Assembly: GCA_022562915.1 (NCBI GenBank)
Contig: JADFOJ010000009.1
Coordinates: 1 to 55,547 of the forward strand
Length of the DNA stretch: 55,547 bases
Reading direction: 5' to 3'
Origin: Planctomycetota bacterium
GTDB taxonomy: Bacteria > Planctomycetota > Phycisphaerae > Phycisphaerales > SM1A02
A program made the position numbers and the translations under genes. The notes under the pieces are model-generated. The model was not told where the DNA came from and ran no database searches. It worked only from the letters and a program-made list of their open reading frames with translations. Of the stretch, positions 17,490-26,415 are shown piece by piece (the stretch's first letter is position 1; each line of letters starts with the position of its first letter).

Positions 17490-18022
17490 CGCGAGCGTGG
17501 CAGCGGGACGGACAGCGTCGCCGTCCGGCCGGTCCCCGGAAGCACGACCACGACCGATCGCGTACTGATGCTCTCGATGATCCAGCCGTCGTTGCCGATC
17601 GCATCGCCCACGCGGTAACGCCTGTGGTTGATGAGTGCGGTGTTGCCGCTTCGCGACTTCAGGATCATCTTCACGTTGACGTCTGGAGGCGGCAGGATGG
17701 GATTCTCGTTCACGGTCGGGTCCGTATTCGGACCCGGATTCGGAGTCGGCTGCCGCTCGACGATATGCAGCAACGGCGAGGGGCCGAACGGCAGTTCTCG
17801 CAGCTGGTCGATGTAGGCGGCGGCGGCGAACTGTTGCAGGGTCCACTCGGGCTTGTACTCCGCGACTGAGTCGACTCCGGTCGACCCCGCCACGATCGCC
17901 GTCGACGCCGCAACGACCTGCGCCGGCTCGGCGACCATGATCGCCGTGCCCTTGACCAGCAGCAGCGGCAGGAGGAAGACGCCGAGGTCCATGCTCAGGG
18001 CTCGCGGGCCGCGCACGCTCAT
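17486..18022 (-). CDS. PilP/GspC-like pilus assembly protein
   Basis: A 178-residue protein with one N-terminal membrane segment, a Pro-rich linker in the middle ([16 protein letters not shown]) and a small C-terminal beta domain ([21 protein letters not shown], then [12 protein letters not shown]). The order TM, linker, and a domain reading 'xINxxxYRVGD' fits the homology region shared by PilP and GspC, inner-membrane proteins that reach the outer-membrane secretin. It is the last gene of the pilus cluster and overlaps pilO by 4 bp. Sequence similarity is weak, so the assignment leans on position. Confidence 0.6.
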   Translation of the reverse strand: MSVRGPRALSMDLGVFLLPLLLVKGTAIMVAEPAQVVAASTAIVAGSTGVDSVAEYKPEWTLQQFAAAAYIDQLRELPFGPSPLLHIVERQPTPNPGPNTDPTVNENPILPPPDVNVKMILKSRSGNTALINHRRYRVGDAIGNDGWIIESISTRSVVVVLPGTGRTATLSVPLPRSR

Positions 18023-18600
18023 GGGCCGGTCCCTCCCAGCGCCACGAGCGGTTCGGGCAGGTTGAACCGCAGTACCTCGATGCCGAGTTGAATGACCGTG
18101 AACGATCCCTCCCCGCCCTTTGTCGGGGCGATCTGGACCGAGATCGGCCGCAGGTAGGCACCGATTCCATTCACGGACTCGAGGAACCGGGCGATATTCT
18201 CGTACTCACCGACGATGGTCATGTCGATGCGCGTGACGATGTAGATCCGGTCCTTGTCACCGATCTGCTGCTCGACGCCTGGCCGGAGGTTGTTGATCTT
18301 GACCTGGTGCTTCTCGGCGAGGTCGGTGATCCGTCCGTAGAGCGCCGACGAGTCCTTCGCGACGGATCCCCGCGCCTGGATCTCCCGCATACGTCTGCGC
18401 AGTGGCGGCGTCCGGGCGCTGATTTTCTGAAGGTCCGCGTGGTCAATCGACCGGCTCTGGGCCCGGCTCCGGGCAATGAGGGTCTCGACCTCGCGCAGGT
18501 CCTCGGCCTTCGACTTGACCAGGAACATCCAGCTGCCGATGCACACTGTCATCGCCATCATGACCTGGACGAGCAAATCACGATATACCGACAGGTTCAT
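18019..18600 (-). CDS. pilO: PilO-like type IV pilus inner-membrane protein
   Basis: A 193-residue protein: short cytoplasmic start, one membrane helix (about 8-27), a coiled-coil with many charged residues (VETLIARSRAQSR), then the ferredoxin-like periplasmic domain with YGRITDLAEKHQVKINNLRPG and a VGEYENIARFLESV segment typical of PilO. PilO pairs with PilN and PilP to align the pilus motor with the secretin. ATGA overlap with the PilM-PilN gene before it and 4-bp overlap with the gene after it support the assignment. Confidence 0.8.
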   Translation of the reverse strand: MNLSVYRDLLVQVMMAMTVCIGSWMFLVKSKAEDLREVETLIARSRAQSRSIDHADLQKISARTPPLRRRMREIQARGSVAKDSSALYGRITDLAEKHQVKINNLRPGVEQQIGDKDRIYIVTRIDMTIVGEYENIARFLESVNGIGAYLRPISVQIAPTKGGEGSFTVIQLGIEVLRFNLPEPLVALGGTGP

Positions 18601-20333
18601 CGGAGGTCCCCCTGCTCGACCGACGCGACGGTGACTCCGGAGACGTCCGGGTCCGGCGCGGCAACGGCCTCGAAGGAAGCCTCGAACCGCTCTCCGCTTC
18701 CCTCCACGAAGAAGCGGCGCTCGACATTCCGCAAGCTCGCGTCCTGAAAGAGCGGACTGGCCTTGAGCGCCGCGATGAACCGCTCCACCTCGGTTTGACC
18801 GGTCTTCTGGTCTATCTGGATCGCGCGCCCGAAGAGCAGGGCCGTGAACCGCTCCTTTTCGCGAGTAAGCCGCAGCGAGTTGAGCTTGATCGATCCAGGG
18901 GTGAGACGGCTGAGTTCGTGAAGGATCGCCCCCAGGTCGATCCGTGTGCCAAGCTCGGTCGCAATGGTTTTCTCCAGCGTCCTCATGGCGCCGATGGCGG
19001 CCACGATCTTGTCATGGGTTGCCTGAACCGCGGCGGCCTCGACGGCGGCGGCCTCGATGGTGACCGCCCGCTCGCGGGCCGCAGCCAGTCGGAACCCGAT
19101 CTGGACGCTGTCGAACGCGATGACGACCATCGCCACCGAAGCGCCGGTCCAGAGCCAGCGGCGAAGTCGGCCGGCCTGGCGCCGTGCCGCGGCGTCCCTG
19201 GGCTGAAGATTGAGCTGGTCAAGGAACCTGCAATCGTCCAGCGCTTCGAGGAACTCGCTGCCGGCGGCGGCCGGGGAGGTGAAGTCGAATCCTGCGTTGC
19301 CCGGATCGGCGGTGAACGTGAGCTTCAGCTCCCCGGCGATCAACTCCGTGAGTCCGTGGATCGCGCTGCCCGGTCCGCTCACGGCGATCTCGATGGGCTT
19401 TTTTTCGTCGTCGGAGAGGCCGAACCGCAACGACTGGCGGATCTCCACCACGTAACGCTGCAACACCGGCTGGATCTGCGGCATGATGTGGCGGCGCGTG
19501 AGTTTCGTCGAGTCGCTGAGAACCTCGTCCGTCTCCGGAATGCCGTGCTCGTAGAAGATCGCCCTGGCCGTCTTGCGATCCAGGGTGATCGGCTCCTCGT
19601 CCGGCACCCGTATCGGACGGGCAAGGGCCTGGACGATCGTCTCGGTACCGAGCCCGATCGACCGCTCGAAGCGAACACGGCCTTCACCGCCCAGAATGAA
19701 GAACGAGCTGTACGTGCCGAAGTGAAGCCATCCATGCTGGGGACCGGCCCAGTTCAGGGCGCGGCGAACCACGGTGGCGAGGATGGCCGCGTCCAGCGGC
19801 ACGGCGGTGTTGAACGTGAGACCTGCCGACTCGGTCATCTCGATGATCGCCCGAAGGATGTCGATGCGCTCGGCAGCCGCGACCACATGCCAGCGACGTT
19901 CCGAACCCTGGGCGTCGCGACCGACCACGACGGCATCCACGATCGCCGCGGTCGCCGAGTACGGCAGGCTCGCCGCCGCCGGGAGAATGGCGGCTGCACG
20001 GGCCTGCGACGAGGTTCGAACGTTGAAGCTGGCCAGGTCAACCGACTGGCTGGGACTTCGGTAGAGAATCCGCGCGCCGGCCCCGTCGACGTCCAGCTCC
20101 CGGACGGCGTCCTTGAGGGTGCTGCCGATCACCCGGACGGCCTTGGCCCAGGCGGTCGCGTCAGCGGGCAGGTCCAGCGGCAGCCGCGTGCTGGCCACAA
20201 CGCTGCCGCCCTTGAGAGCAACAACGTCCATGTGATCCGACAGCAACTCTATGGCAACCGAGACTGATCCCACCACTTCTCTCACTGACACACAATGAGC
20301 AGACAGACCTGAATAGTCTCTCGGCGCAATCAC
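18597..20333 (-). CDS. PilM-PilN fusion protein
   Basis: A 578-residue frame. Residues about 15-370 form a PilM-type actin-like domain with GPQHGWLHFGTYSSFFILGGEG as the most recognisable phosphate-loop region and IEIAVSGPGSAIHGLTELI near its end. A membrane helix follows at about 391-410, then a coiled coil (alanine/valine heptads) and a PilN-like periplasmic domain (LHELSRLTPGSIKLNSLRL). PilM and PilN are usually separate; the N-terminus of PilN is the PilM-binding peptide, so covalent fusion makes sense. The start is uncertain: the ATG at 20333 or an internal GTG around 20277-20289 near VREVVGSVSVAIELL. Confidence 0.8.
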   Translation of the reverse strand: MIAPRDYSGLSAHCVSVREVVGSVSVAIELLSDHMDVVALKGGSVVASTRLPLDLPADATAWAKAVRVIGSTLKDAVRELDVDGAGARILYRSPSQSVDLASFNVRTSSQARAAAILPAAASLPYSATAAIVDAVVVGRDAQGSERRWHVVAAAERIDILRAIIEMTESAGLTFNTAVPLDAAILATVVRRALNWAGPQHGWLHFGTYSSFFILGGEGRVRFERSIGLGTETIVQALARPIRVPDEEPITLDRKTARAIFYEHGIPETDEVLSDSTKLTRRHIMPQIQPVLQRYVVEIRQSLRFGLSDDEKKPIEIAVSGPGSAIHGLTELIAGELKLTFTADPGNAGFDFTSPAAAGSEFLEALDDCRFLDQLNLQPRDAAARRQAGRLRRWLWTGASVAMVVIAFDSVQIGFRLAAARERAVTIEAAAVEAAAVQATHDKIVAAIGAMRTLEKTIATELGTRIDLGAILHELSRLTPGSIKLNSLRLTREKERFTALLFGRAIQIDQKTGQTEVERFIAALKASPLFQDASLRNVERRFFVEGSGERFEASFEAVAAPDPDVSGVTVASVEQGDLR

Positions 20334-20406
20334 GCGGACACTTGCGGCGTCTCAGGCAGACGGCACGGAACGATGCGGTCCGGCTACCAGAGTCAGTTAT
20401 CGTCCT

Positions 20407-20841
20407 TTAGAATGAATTCTCATTGGCCACGTTGCTGTTGGCCCAGAACAGGGCAGCGGGCGGACTGGCCCCGTTGTCGACGTAGTAGGCCCAGCCCGTC
20501 GCGTTGTTGCTGAAACGGATGTTGGCGTCACCAAGCCCGAAGTCGAAGACCCCGAACTTCTTGCTGTAGGGATTGGCGGCGAGATCACCCTGCATCACCA
20601 AGCCGTTGGCCTGCACCTGGACGGAGGTGGGGTAGGCGCCGACACCGTTCGTGATCGCCTCATTGGCGAAGTAACTCGCGATACCCGCTCGCACGCCGCC
20701 AAGCAGACCCTTGCACGCAGACTCCTTGGCCCGATCCTGCATGTCGATGAATTTCGGGATGGCCACACCCGCCAGCACCGCGAGGATCACGACGACCGCA
20801 AGCAGTTCAATGAGCGTGAATGCTCGACGGACCGCATGCAT
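20407..20841 (-). CDS. Type IV pilin-like protein (paralogue of 22442-22900)
   Basis: A 144-residue class III-signal protein: MHAVRR then AFTLIELLAVVVILAVLAGV, with the prepilin peptidase site A/FTLIE preceded by Arg rather than Gly, and Glu5 present. Residues after the helix (DMQDRAKESACKGLLGGVRAG) and the C-terminal ENSF match the pilin encoded at 22442. I chose the ATG at 20841, preceded by GAGAGG; an upstream ATG at 20862 is possible. Probably a major pilin or pseudopilin subunit. Confidence 0.88.
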   Translation of the reverse strand: MHAVRRAFTLIELLAVVVILAVLAGVAIPKFIDMQDRAKESACKGLLGGVRAGIASYFANEAITNGVGAYPTSVQVQANGLVMQGDLAANPYSKKFGVFDFGLGDANIRFSNNATGWAYYVDNGASPPAALFWANSNVANENSF

Positions 20842-20854
20842 CGGCTGCGACCTC

Positions 20855-21415
20855 TCAGGCACCGCTCATCGTGGAACGGATGAACACCTTGAAACGCAGT
20901 GACTCGGTGACGCCGCTGCGCTGTGTCGTGACGTCAACGACGATACGACGCACCGGATCACAGCCGGCGCCGGCGCAGCCCGGGCCGATATCGGTGTTGC
21001 CCTCGTCGAATATGGAGATCTCCAGGTCCGTGACGTCGGTCAGCAGCGTCGACAACCCGCCACTGGCCACCTCGAGCTGGAGCTCCGAACCAACGATGGC
21101 GAACCGGTAGGTGTTGCTGGAGCTGTCCTGCCAACTGAGCGCCGTGGCGGACATCAAACTGATGTTCGGCGCGACGCCGGCTGCGGCGCCGTCGAGCTCG
21201 ATCTTTCTTATCTCTCGCATCACCCGGTCCATGGCGATCGACATCTCCGCGTGCAACTGGGCGGTCGTCGCGGCATCCATATAGCCGTCCACCGAGTCGA
21301 CGACCAGGTAGGAGGCAGTCGACCCCAGTATTCCGAGCACGACGATCGTCGCCATCGACTCGACGAGCGTGAAACCGCGCCGGCGGCGCCGGGATTGTCG
21401 TGCGCGAACCGTCAT
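20855..21415 (-). CDS. Prepilin-like minor pseudopilin (PulJ/GspJ-like position)
   Basis: A 186-residue protein with leader MTVRARQSRRRRRG and cleavage motif G/FTLVESMATIVVLGILGS, Glu5 present. The rest is a beta-rich domain with a CAGAGC cysteine pair and a DVTDLEISIFDEG segment typical of larger minor pilins. The ATG overlaps the preceding stop (ATGA). Minor pseudopilins of this kind form the tip of the fibre. Confidence 0.85.
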   Translation of the reverse strand: MTVRARQSRRRRRGFTLVESMATIVVLGILGSTASYLVVDSVDGYMDAATTAQLHAEMSIAMDRVMREIRKIELDGAAAGVAPNISLMSATALSWQDSSSNTYRFAIVGSELQLEVASGGLSTLLTDVTDLEISIFDEGNTDIGPGCAGAGCDPVRRIVVDVTTQRSGVTESLRFKVFIRSTMSGA

Positions 21416-21837
21416 GGGGTGTAGTCCGTCAGGACCGTCGAGATGTTCAGCGCCTTTGCCGCGGCATCGTTCCAACTGATTTTGACGGTCACCGTCATGT
21501 ATCCGAGGGGAGGAGGCGCGGTGGTTGCCAGGTCGGCCTTGGTCTCGACAAAGCTGACCGTCCGGGTGAATCCCGCGTAGCCGGGGACGGGGTCCTCGTC
21601 CGGGTAGTTGGCGGTGATCAGGTAGGTGTACCCGCGGGTGGTGCTGTGGCGATCGGCGATGACGTCTTCGAGCTTCTCCACGGCGAGCCAGCGGGCCCTG
21701 GACACCAGCATGGGATTGATCCGCTGCCGCTGTGCCTCGGTGATCGCCCACAGCATGGGCGGAACGGCCACCGCGAGGATGACGATCGCCGCCACCGTCT
21801 CAATGAGCGTGAACCCGGTTCTCCGAGCGGTTGTCAT
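21412..21837 (-). CDS. Prepilin-like minor pseudopilin (PulI/GspI-like)
   Basis: A 141-residue protein with leader MTTARRTG and FTLIETVAAIVILAVAVPPM as the methylation and helix segment. The start at 21837 has AGGAGA 8 bp upstream; a longer GTG-initiated frame reaches 21861. The body is short with RARWLAVEKLEDVIADR after the helix. It lies between the GspH-like and PulJ-like genes, matching the usual H-I-J order. Confidence 0.85.
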   Translation of the reverse strand: MTTARRTGFTLIETVAAIVILAVAVPPMLWAITEAQRQRINPMLVSRARWLAVEKLEDVIADRHSTTRGYTYLITANYPDEDPVPGYAGFTRTVSFVETKADLATTAPPPLGYMTVTVKISWNDAAAKALNISTVLTDYTP

Positions 21838-21863
21838 CCGGTGCTTCTCCTGCATGGTCACGC

Positions 21864-22415
21864 CTATGGCGCCGGCACGAAGACGGTGTGCCCGGTGTTC
21901 TTGTTGACGGTGACCTTTTCACCGCCGCTGAAGTCGACCAGCCCGTCGGCCGACAACGGCGTCGCCTCGGTGTCCTCGCGGAGCGGACGGCCGAGCCAGT
22001 CAAAACCGATCCAGTCCGGGCCGTCGGCGAATGTCACTGTCATGGTGACCCCCACGAAACTGCCCGTATTCATGGCCTGGACGAACGGCCCGCCGGTGGC
22101 CGGGTCCGGGAGCACCAGCGACGTCGCGCGGCCGGGTGAGGCGATGTCCTCGACCCGGACGGTCCAGGTCTGCCCGACCGTGTCGAACTCGATCCAGCTG
22201 CGGGTACCCGTCGCGACGGCCCGCTGCCGGGCGTAGGTCATGTCGCGCTGCAGCTGCCTGGCCGCCATCGCCGAGCGCTTGCTGCCGACCGAGGACAGCG
22301 ACACGACCGCCGTACCCGCGATGATGCCGACGACGACCATGACCGCCGCCAGCTCAACAAGGGTGAACCCGCCGCCTCTCCAGAGGCGGCGGGGCTCGTG
22401 ATCGTGGATGACCAT
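21864..22415 (-). CDS. Prepilin-like minor pseudopilin (GspH/FimT-like)
   Basis: A 183-residue protein. The leader MVIHDHEPRRLWRGGG precedes FTLVELAAVMVVVGIIAGTA. QLQRDMTYARQRAVATGTR after the helix is the GspH/FimT signature, followed by a beta-sheet domain. It is second in the pilin series after the major pilin at 22442. Confidence 0.85.
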   Translation of the reverse strand: MVIHDHEPRRLWRGGGFTLVELAAVMVVVGIIAGTAVVSLSSVGSKRSAMAARQLQRDMTYARQRAVATGTRSWIEFDTVGQTWTVRVEDIASPGRATSLVLPDPATGGPFVQAMNTGSFVGVTMTVTFADGPDWIGFDWLGRPLREDTEATPLSADGLVDFSGGEKVTVNKNTGHTVFVPAP

Positions 22416-22441
22416 CGGATCAGACCGGCCTTCCGGAACGG

Positions 22442-22900
22442 TCAGAAGCTGTTCTCGTCAATTCCGGCCGACTTGGAGTTGGCGTAGAACACGGCGGGGA
22501 AACCACCCGTGCCGTCAAAGTACGCCCAACCACCGATGCCGGCACCGCCGACGACGACACGGGTGTCCGAATCGACCTTGGCGGCCGTCGTAACCACCTC
22601 GGGAGTGGTGCCGGGGTACGGGTTGTCGGGAATGGCTTCCTGCATGACCGTACCGATCGTGGTCAGATCCGCCAGCGACGGGTACGCGGCCAGGGCATTG
22701 ATAATGGCCTCGTTCGCGTAGAAGTTGGCGATACCGGACCGGACGCCGCCGAGCGCGCCCTTGCAGGCGGCCTCCCTGGCCCTGTCCTGGTAGTCGAAGA
22801 ATCGCGGCAGCGCAACGCCGGCGAGGATGGCGAGGATCAGGACGACCGCCATCAGCTCGATCAGCGTGAAGCCCGCTCTGAGTGCTGTGTTCCGTTTCAT
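22442..22900 (-). CDS. Type IV pilin/major pseudopilin-like protein
   Basis: A 152-residue protein: MKRNTALRAG then FTLIELMAVVLILAILAGV with Glu5, a PRFFDYQDRAREAACKGALG stretch, and a C-terminal domain ending ENSF. A good AAGGA site lies upstream of the ATG. It shares the helix, the ACKG.LGGVR.GI segment, the GWAY motif and the ENSF end with the protein at 20407, so the two are recent paralogues at either end of the minor pilins. The short distance to gspF suggests co-transcription. Confidence 0.9.
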   Translation of the reverse strand: MKRNTALRAGFTLIELMAVVLILAILAGVALPRFFDYQDRAREAACKGALGGVRSGIANFYANEAIINALAAYPSLADLTTIGTVMQEAIPDNPYPGTTPEVVTTAAKVDSDTRVVVGGAGIGGWAYFDGTGGFPAVFYANSKSAGIDENSF

Positions 22901-22948
22901 GGTGAAGATTCCTTCCCTTACGTATTCCAGAAGACCGGTTTCATTACG

Positions 22949-24154
22949 TCAACTCATCAACGATCCGAGGTCCCACATGGGCAGGAATATCGCCAGCGCG
23001 ATCACGAGAAACATTCCCGCCAGCCCGACGATGAGGATCGGCTCGATCACCGTGGGCAGATTCTTGGTCAGGTGCTCGACCTCGCGATCGTAGTGCCGCG
23101 CGACGATCTCACACATTCTCGACATCTCTGCGGTCTCTTCCCCCGCGGCGATCATCCGCCTTGCAAAGCCCGGCAAATAGGCACAGGCCAACATCACGTC
23201 GGCCAGTCTGCCGCCTTCCTTTACCTGGTCGGTCATCTTCTTGACGTCGTCCTGGAGCAACGGCCGGCCAGACGCACCGGCGGCCATCTCCAGCGCCTCG
23301 ATCAACCCGATGCCGCTCTGCAACGAGGTTCCGAGAACATGCGCGAATCGGCTGACCGCCAATCCCTTGAGGACGTCGCGAAGGAAGGGAACCCGGTGCA
23401 GCCAGGCGTCGATCCTGTGCCGGAGCGTTTCCCGCTTCCACGCGCAGCGGGCGCCGTAGAGGGCAGCCCCCATGCCGCCGAAGATGAGCGGCCAGTACGC
23501 GCGTACGAATCCGCTCACGCCCAGGAGCAGCAGGGTGGGCCCCGGCAGGTCCGCCCCCTGCTTGTCGTACATCGCGGTGAACTTCGGCATCACGAAGATC
23601 ATCAGGAACGTCGCCCCGAGGATCATGGCGACCAGGACGCAGATCGGGTAGATCAGGGCGGCCTTGATGTTCTTGTTCGACTCGTACTGGCGCTCCAGCA
23701 TCTCCGCGAGGCGACCGAGCACCTTGACCATGTTGCCGCTCGTCTCGGCAGCTCGGACCGTCTCGATGTAGACGTTGCCGAAGAGTTCCTTGTGCTGGGT
23801 GAGGGCTTCGGTCACCGAATACCCGGCTTCGATCTGGGTGGCGACGTCCTGGATGACCTCCTGAAGCCGGCGATTGGTCTCCTGCTCGGCGATGGACCGG
23901 AGCCCGGTGGCGATCGGGATCCGGGCGTCCATGAGCACCGAAAACTGATACGTCAGGTGCGCGAGCTCCTTGACACCGACCTTGCCGTTGCGCATGCGGG
24001 CCATACCGGCACTGCGGGCGACGAGCTTCAGGGGCTTCATGCCCGACGCCGTAAGACGGCGGTATGCGTCGCTCTGGTTGTCGGCCTGTATCACGCCGCG
24101 CCGCCGCTTGCCGTGGGCGTCGACGGCCTGGTACTTGTAGGTGAGCTGGTTCAT
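22949..24154 (-). CDS. Type II secretion / type IV pilus inner-membrane platform protein (GspF/PilC family)
   Basis: A 401-residue protein, the usual length. It begins with the YKYQAVDAHGKRRRGVIQAD motif common to GspF/PilC. Two repeated T2SSF domains follow (LTYQFSVLMDARIPIATGL and FAHVLGTSLQSGIGLIEAL), and three membrane segments lie around residues 165-200, 215-235 and 370-395. This platform protein couples the ATPase to the fibre. ATGA overlap with gspE. Confidence 0.94.
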   Translation of the reverse strand: MNQLTYKYQAVDAHGKRRRGVIQADNQSDAYRRLTASGMKPLKLVARSAGMARMRNGKVGVKELAHLTYQFSVLMDARIPIATGLRSIAEQETNRRLQEVIQDVATQIEAGYSVTEALTQHKELFGNVYIETVRAAETSGNMVKVLGRLAEMLERQYESNKNIKAALIYPICVLVAMILGATFLMIFVMPKFTAMYDKQGADLPGPTLLLLGVSGFVRAYWPLIFGGMGAALYGARCAWKRETLRHRIDAWLHRVPFLRDVLKGLAVSRFAHVLGTSLQSGIGLIEALEMAAGASGRPLLQDDVKKMTDQVKEGGRLADVMLACAYLPGFARRMIAAGEETAEMSRMCEIVARHYDREVEHLTKNLPTVIEPILIVGLAGMFLVIALAIFLPMWDLGSLMS

Positions 24155-25848
24155 GCGGACTTCCTCAACTCATCGCGCTGTACATCGGCGACCTCCATGA
24201 CGGCAGCAACCTTGGCGACCTCGTGGAGGCTCGTCTGCCCGAGCCGCGCCTTCTCCAGGCCGTCCTCCCACATCTGGCGCATCCCTTCCCGGATCGCGCG
24301 CTCACGGATCTTCTTCGTCGAGCCTCCCTGTTCGACGAGCGTCTGGATCGGCTGGCTGAATTTCAGCAGCTCGTACAGGCCGAGTCGGCCGCGATAGCCG
24401 GTGTGCCCGCACTGCGGGCAACCCTTGCCGCGCTGAAACTCCTTGGCGTCCTGCTCGTCGAGACCGAACCGGTGCCGCAGGATGTCGTCGATCGAATCCG
24501 GCATGACACAGTGCCGGCAGAGCCGCCGAACCAGCCTCTGCGCGACGACCGCGAGCACCGCGGAGTTGATGACGAACGCCGGCAGGTTGTAGTCGCGCAG
24601 GCGGGCGACCGCCCCCGGCGCATCGTTGGTGTGCAGCGTGGCCAGCACCAGGTGTCCGGTCAGCGCGGCCTGCAGGGCGATCGTCGCGGTTTCGTTGTCA
24701 CGGATCTCACCGACAAGGATGACGTCCGGGTCCTGCCGCACGATCGCCCGCAGCGCCGACGCGAACGTCAGGCCGATCTCGCTGTGCACCTGGATCTGCC
24801 TCAGGTACGGCAGGCGGATCTCGACCGGATCCTCGATGGTCATGATGTTGCGCGACGGCTCGTTGAGCCTGTTGAGCACGGTGTACAGTGTCGTCGTCTT
24901 GCCGCATCCCGTCGGCCCGGTCACGAGGATCATTCCGTACGGGCGATCCATGAGTTCTTCGAGTTCGGTGCTCATCTTCGACGGCACGCCGAGTTCGTGA
25001 AAGTTCAGGATCACCTCGGCGTTCGTGAGCAGGCGCAGCACGACGTTCTCGCCGCACACCGTGGGCAGCGTCGACATGCGCACGTCGATCGCGGCGCTGC
25101 CGTGATGAAACCGGAATTTTCCGTCCTGCGGACGGCGCGTCTGGGTGAGGTCCAGGTGGGCCATGACCTTGAGCCGCTGAACGATGCCGGCGTGCATGGA
25201 CAGCGGCGGGCCCTGCTTCTCCTGGAGTACGCCGTCCACGCGGTAGCGCAGACGCAGCTCGTGCTCGTCGGGATTGATGTGGACATCGCTGGCCATGATG
25301 TCGACCGCGTCGGCCAGCAACTGGTTGACCGCGGCGACCACCGGCTGCGAGTTGTCGTTCATCGGCTCGCCGTCGGCGACGACCTCGGACTCCTGGACCG
25401 TCGAGTGGGTCTGTGTCAACCTGTAGGCACGGCTGATGAGCGGCCGAAGCTGCTCGCGGTCGCACAGGACCGAGTCCACTTCGCACTTGGCAAACTGGCG
25501 AGCCTGGTCCATCGCCTCCAGGTTGAGCGGGTCGTCCATCGCCAGCGTAAGCACGGTATCGATCTTGAACAGCGGAAACAGGCAGTAGCGCTCCGCCACC
25601 GCCCGCGGCACGAGCTGCGTGTTGGCGAAACACGCTTCGTACTGATCGAGATCGATGAACGGCGCCTCGCAGATGCCGGCCTTGGCGAGGGCGATGTCAC
25701 GACCGTTGATCGCCTCCGTGGAGATGAGCGCATCCACGAGGTCGACCTGGTGCTCGATCCCGTAGTTACGGGCCTCCTCGAGCTGTTCGGTGGTCACCCG
25801 CCCTTCCTCCAGGAGCGTCTGTTCGAGAAAGACGTCCTGGTTATGCAT
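24151..25848 (-). CDS. Type IV pilus/type II secretion assembly ATPase (GspE/PilB family)
   Basis: A 565-residue protein with the standard architecture: MshEN-type N-terminal domain (LLEEGRVTTEQLEEA, residues 11-140), then the ATPase with Walker A GPTGCGKTTT at about 311-320, VRQDPDVILVGEIRDNETA (Walker B) and an arginine-rich Asp box. Cysteine pairs CRHC and CPQC form the zinc site. It pairs with the GspF at 22949 and is distinct from the FHA-GspE at 3306. Its start overlaps the PilZ gene stop by 8 bp. Confidence 0.95.
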   Translation of the reverse strand: MHNQDVFLEQTLLEEGRVTTEQLEEARNYGIEHQVDLVDALISTEAINGRDIALAKAGICEAPFIDLDQYEACFANTQLVPRAVAERYCLFPLFKIDTVLTLAMDDPLNLEAMDQARQFAKCEVDSVLCDREQLRPLISRAYRLTQTHSTVQESEVVADGEPMNDNSQPVVAAVNQLLADAVDIMASDVHINPDEHELRLRYRVDGVLQEKQGPPLSMHAGIVQRLKVMAHLDLTQTRRPQDGKFRFHHGSAAIDVRMSTLPTVCGENVVLRLLTNAEVILNFHELGVPSKMSTELEELMDRPYGMILVTGPTGCGKTTTLYTVLNRLNEPSRNIMTIEDPVEIRLPYLRQIQVHSEIGLTFASALRAIVRQDPDVILVGEIRDNETATIALQAALTGHLVLATLHTNDAPGAVARLRDYNLPAFVINSAVLAVVAQRLVRRLCRHCVMPDSIDDILRHRFGLDEQDAKEFQRGKGCPQCGHTGYRGRLGLYELLKFSQPIQTLVEQGGSTKKIRERAIREGMRQMWEDGLEKARLGQTSLHEVAKVAAVMEVADVQRDELRKSA

Positions 25849-26320
25849 CAGGCTCCCCCTGCGAGGGCGTCGGCGGCATCGCCCCGACGCCGTCCCCGGC
25901 CTCCTTGAGGAGCATCATGCGGTTCCCGATGTCCGGATCGACGTTGTCGGGGTCGGCGAAGGACACGCCGATGAAGTAGGTCGGCTCGTGGCTGGTCATC
26001 TGAACCCGTCGAACCTTGACTCGCTGCTCAAACGCCACCTCGAGCATGGGCATCCCGTCGGCGCGCGTGCCGATGGGCATCGGGTCGAACACCCGGAGCA
26101 AGCCCTCGCACTGCCGCGGCAGGAACTGCCCGGCGGTGAAACCCATACCGCCGGGACTGATGTCCACGGACGTCCCGCGCAGGGAATACTCGTTGATCGC
26201 GGTCGACTTCGAGCCGAACCGCACCTGGTCGCGGTATTCCTCCGCGACGATGAACTCCACGGGCAGCTCGATCTCCCGGCGATGGTGTTGCCGAACCCTC
26301 AGGCCGCTTTGAGAGGACAT
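25841..26320 (-). CDS. PilZ-domain protein, likely c-di-GMP receptor
   Basis: A 159-residue single-domain protein. Both c-di-GMP-binding motifs are visible: RQHHR near the N-terminus (RxxxR) and DISPGGMGF (D/NxSxxG), about 50 residues later. It lies between the flagellar sigma gene and gspE, where it could switch motility and pilus function. No clear ribosome site precedes the ATG. Confidence 0.88.
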   Translation of the reverse strand: MSSQSGLRVRQHHRREIELPVEFIVAEEYRDQVRFGSKSTAINEYSLRGTSVDISPGGMGFTAGQFLPRQCEGLLRVFDPMPIGTRADGMPMLEVAFEQRVKVRRVQMTSHEPTYFIGVSFADPDNVDPDIGNRMMLLKEAGDGVGAMPPTPSQGEPDA

Positions 26321-26415
26321 GCTTGCATATCGACGGCTTCGGGGCAGCCCTCAAGCCGCGGGCGCACACCGTACGGTTTTTGAATTCCCAGGTCCGAGAA
26401 CGGCGACGGGTTGCG

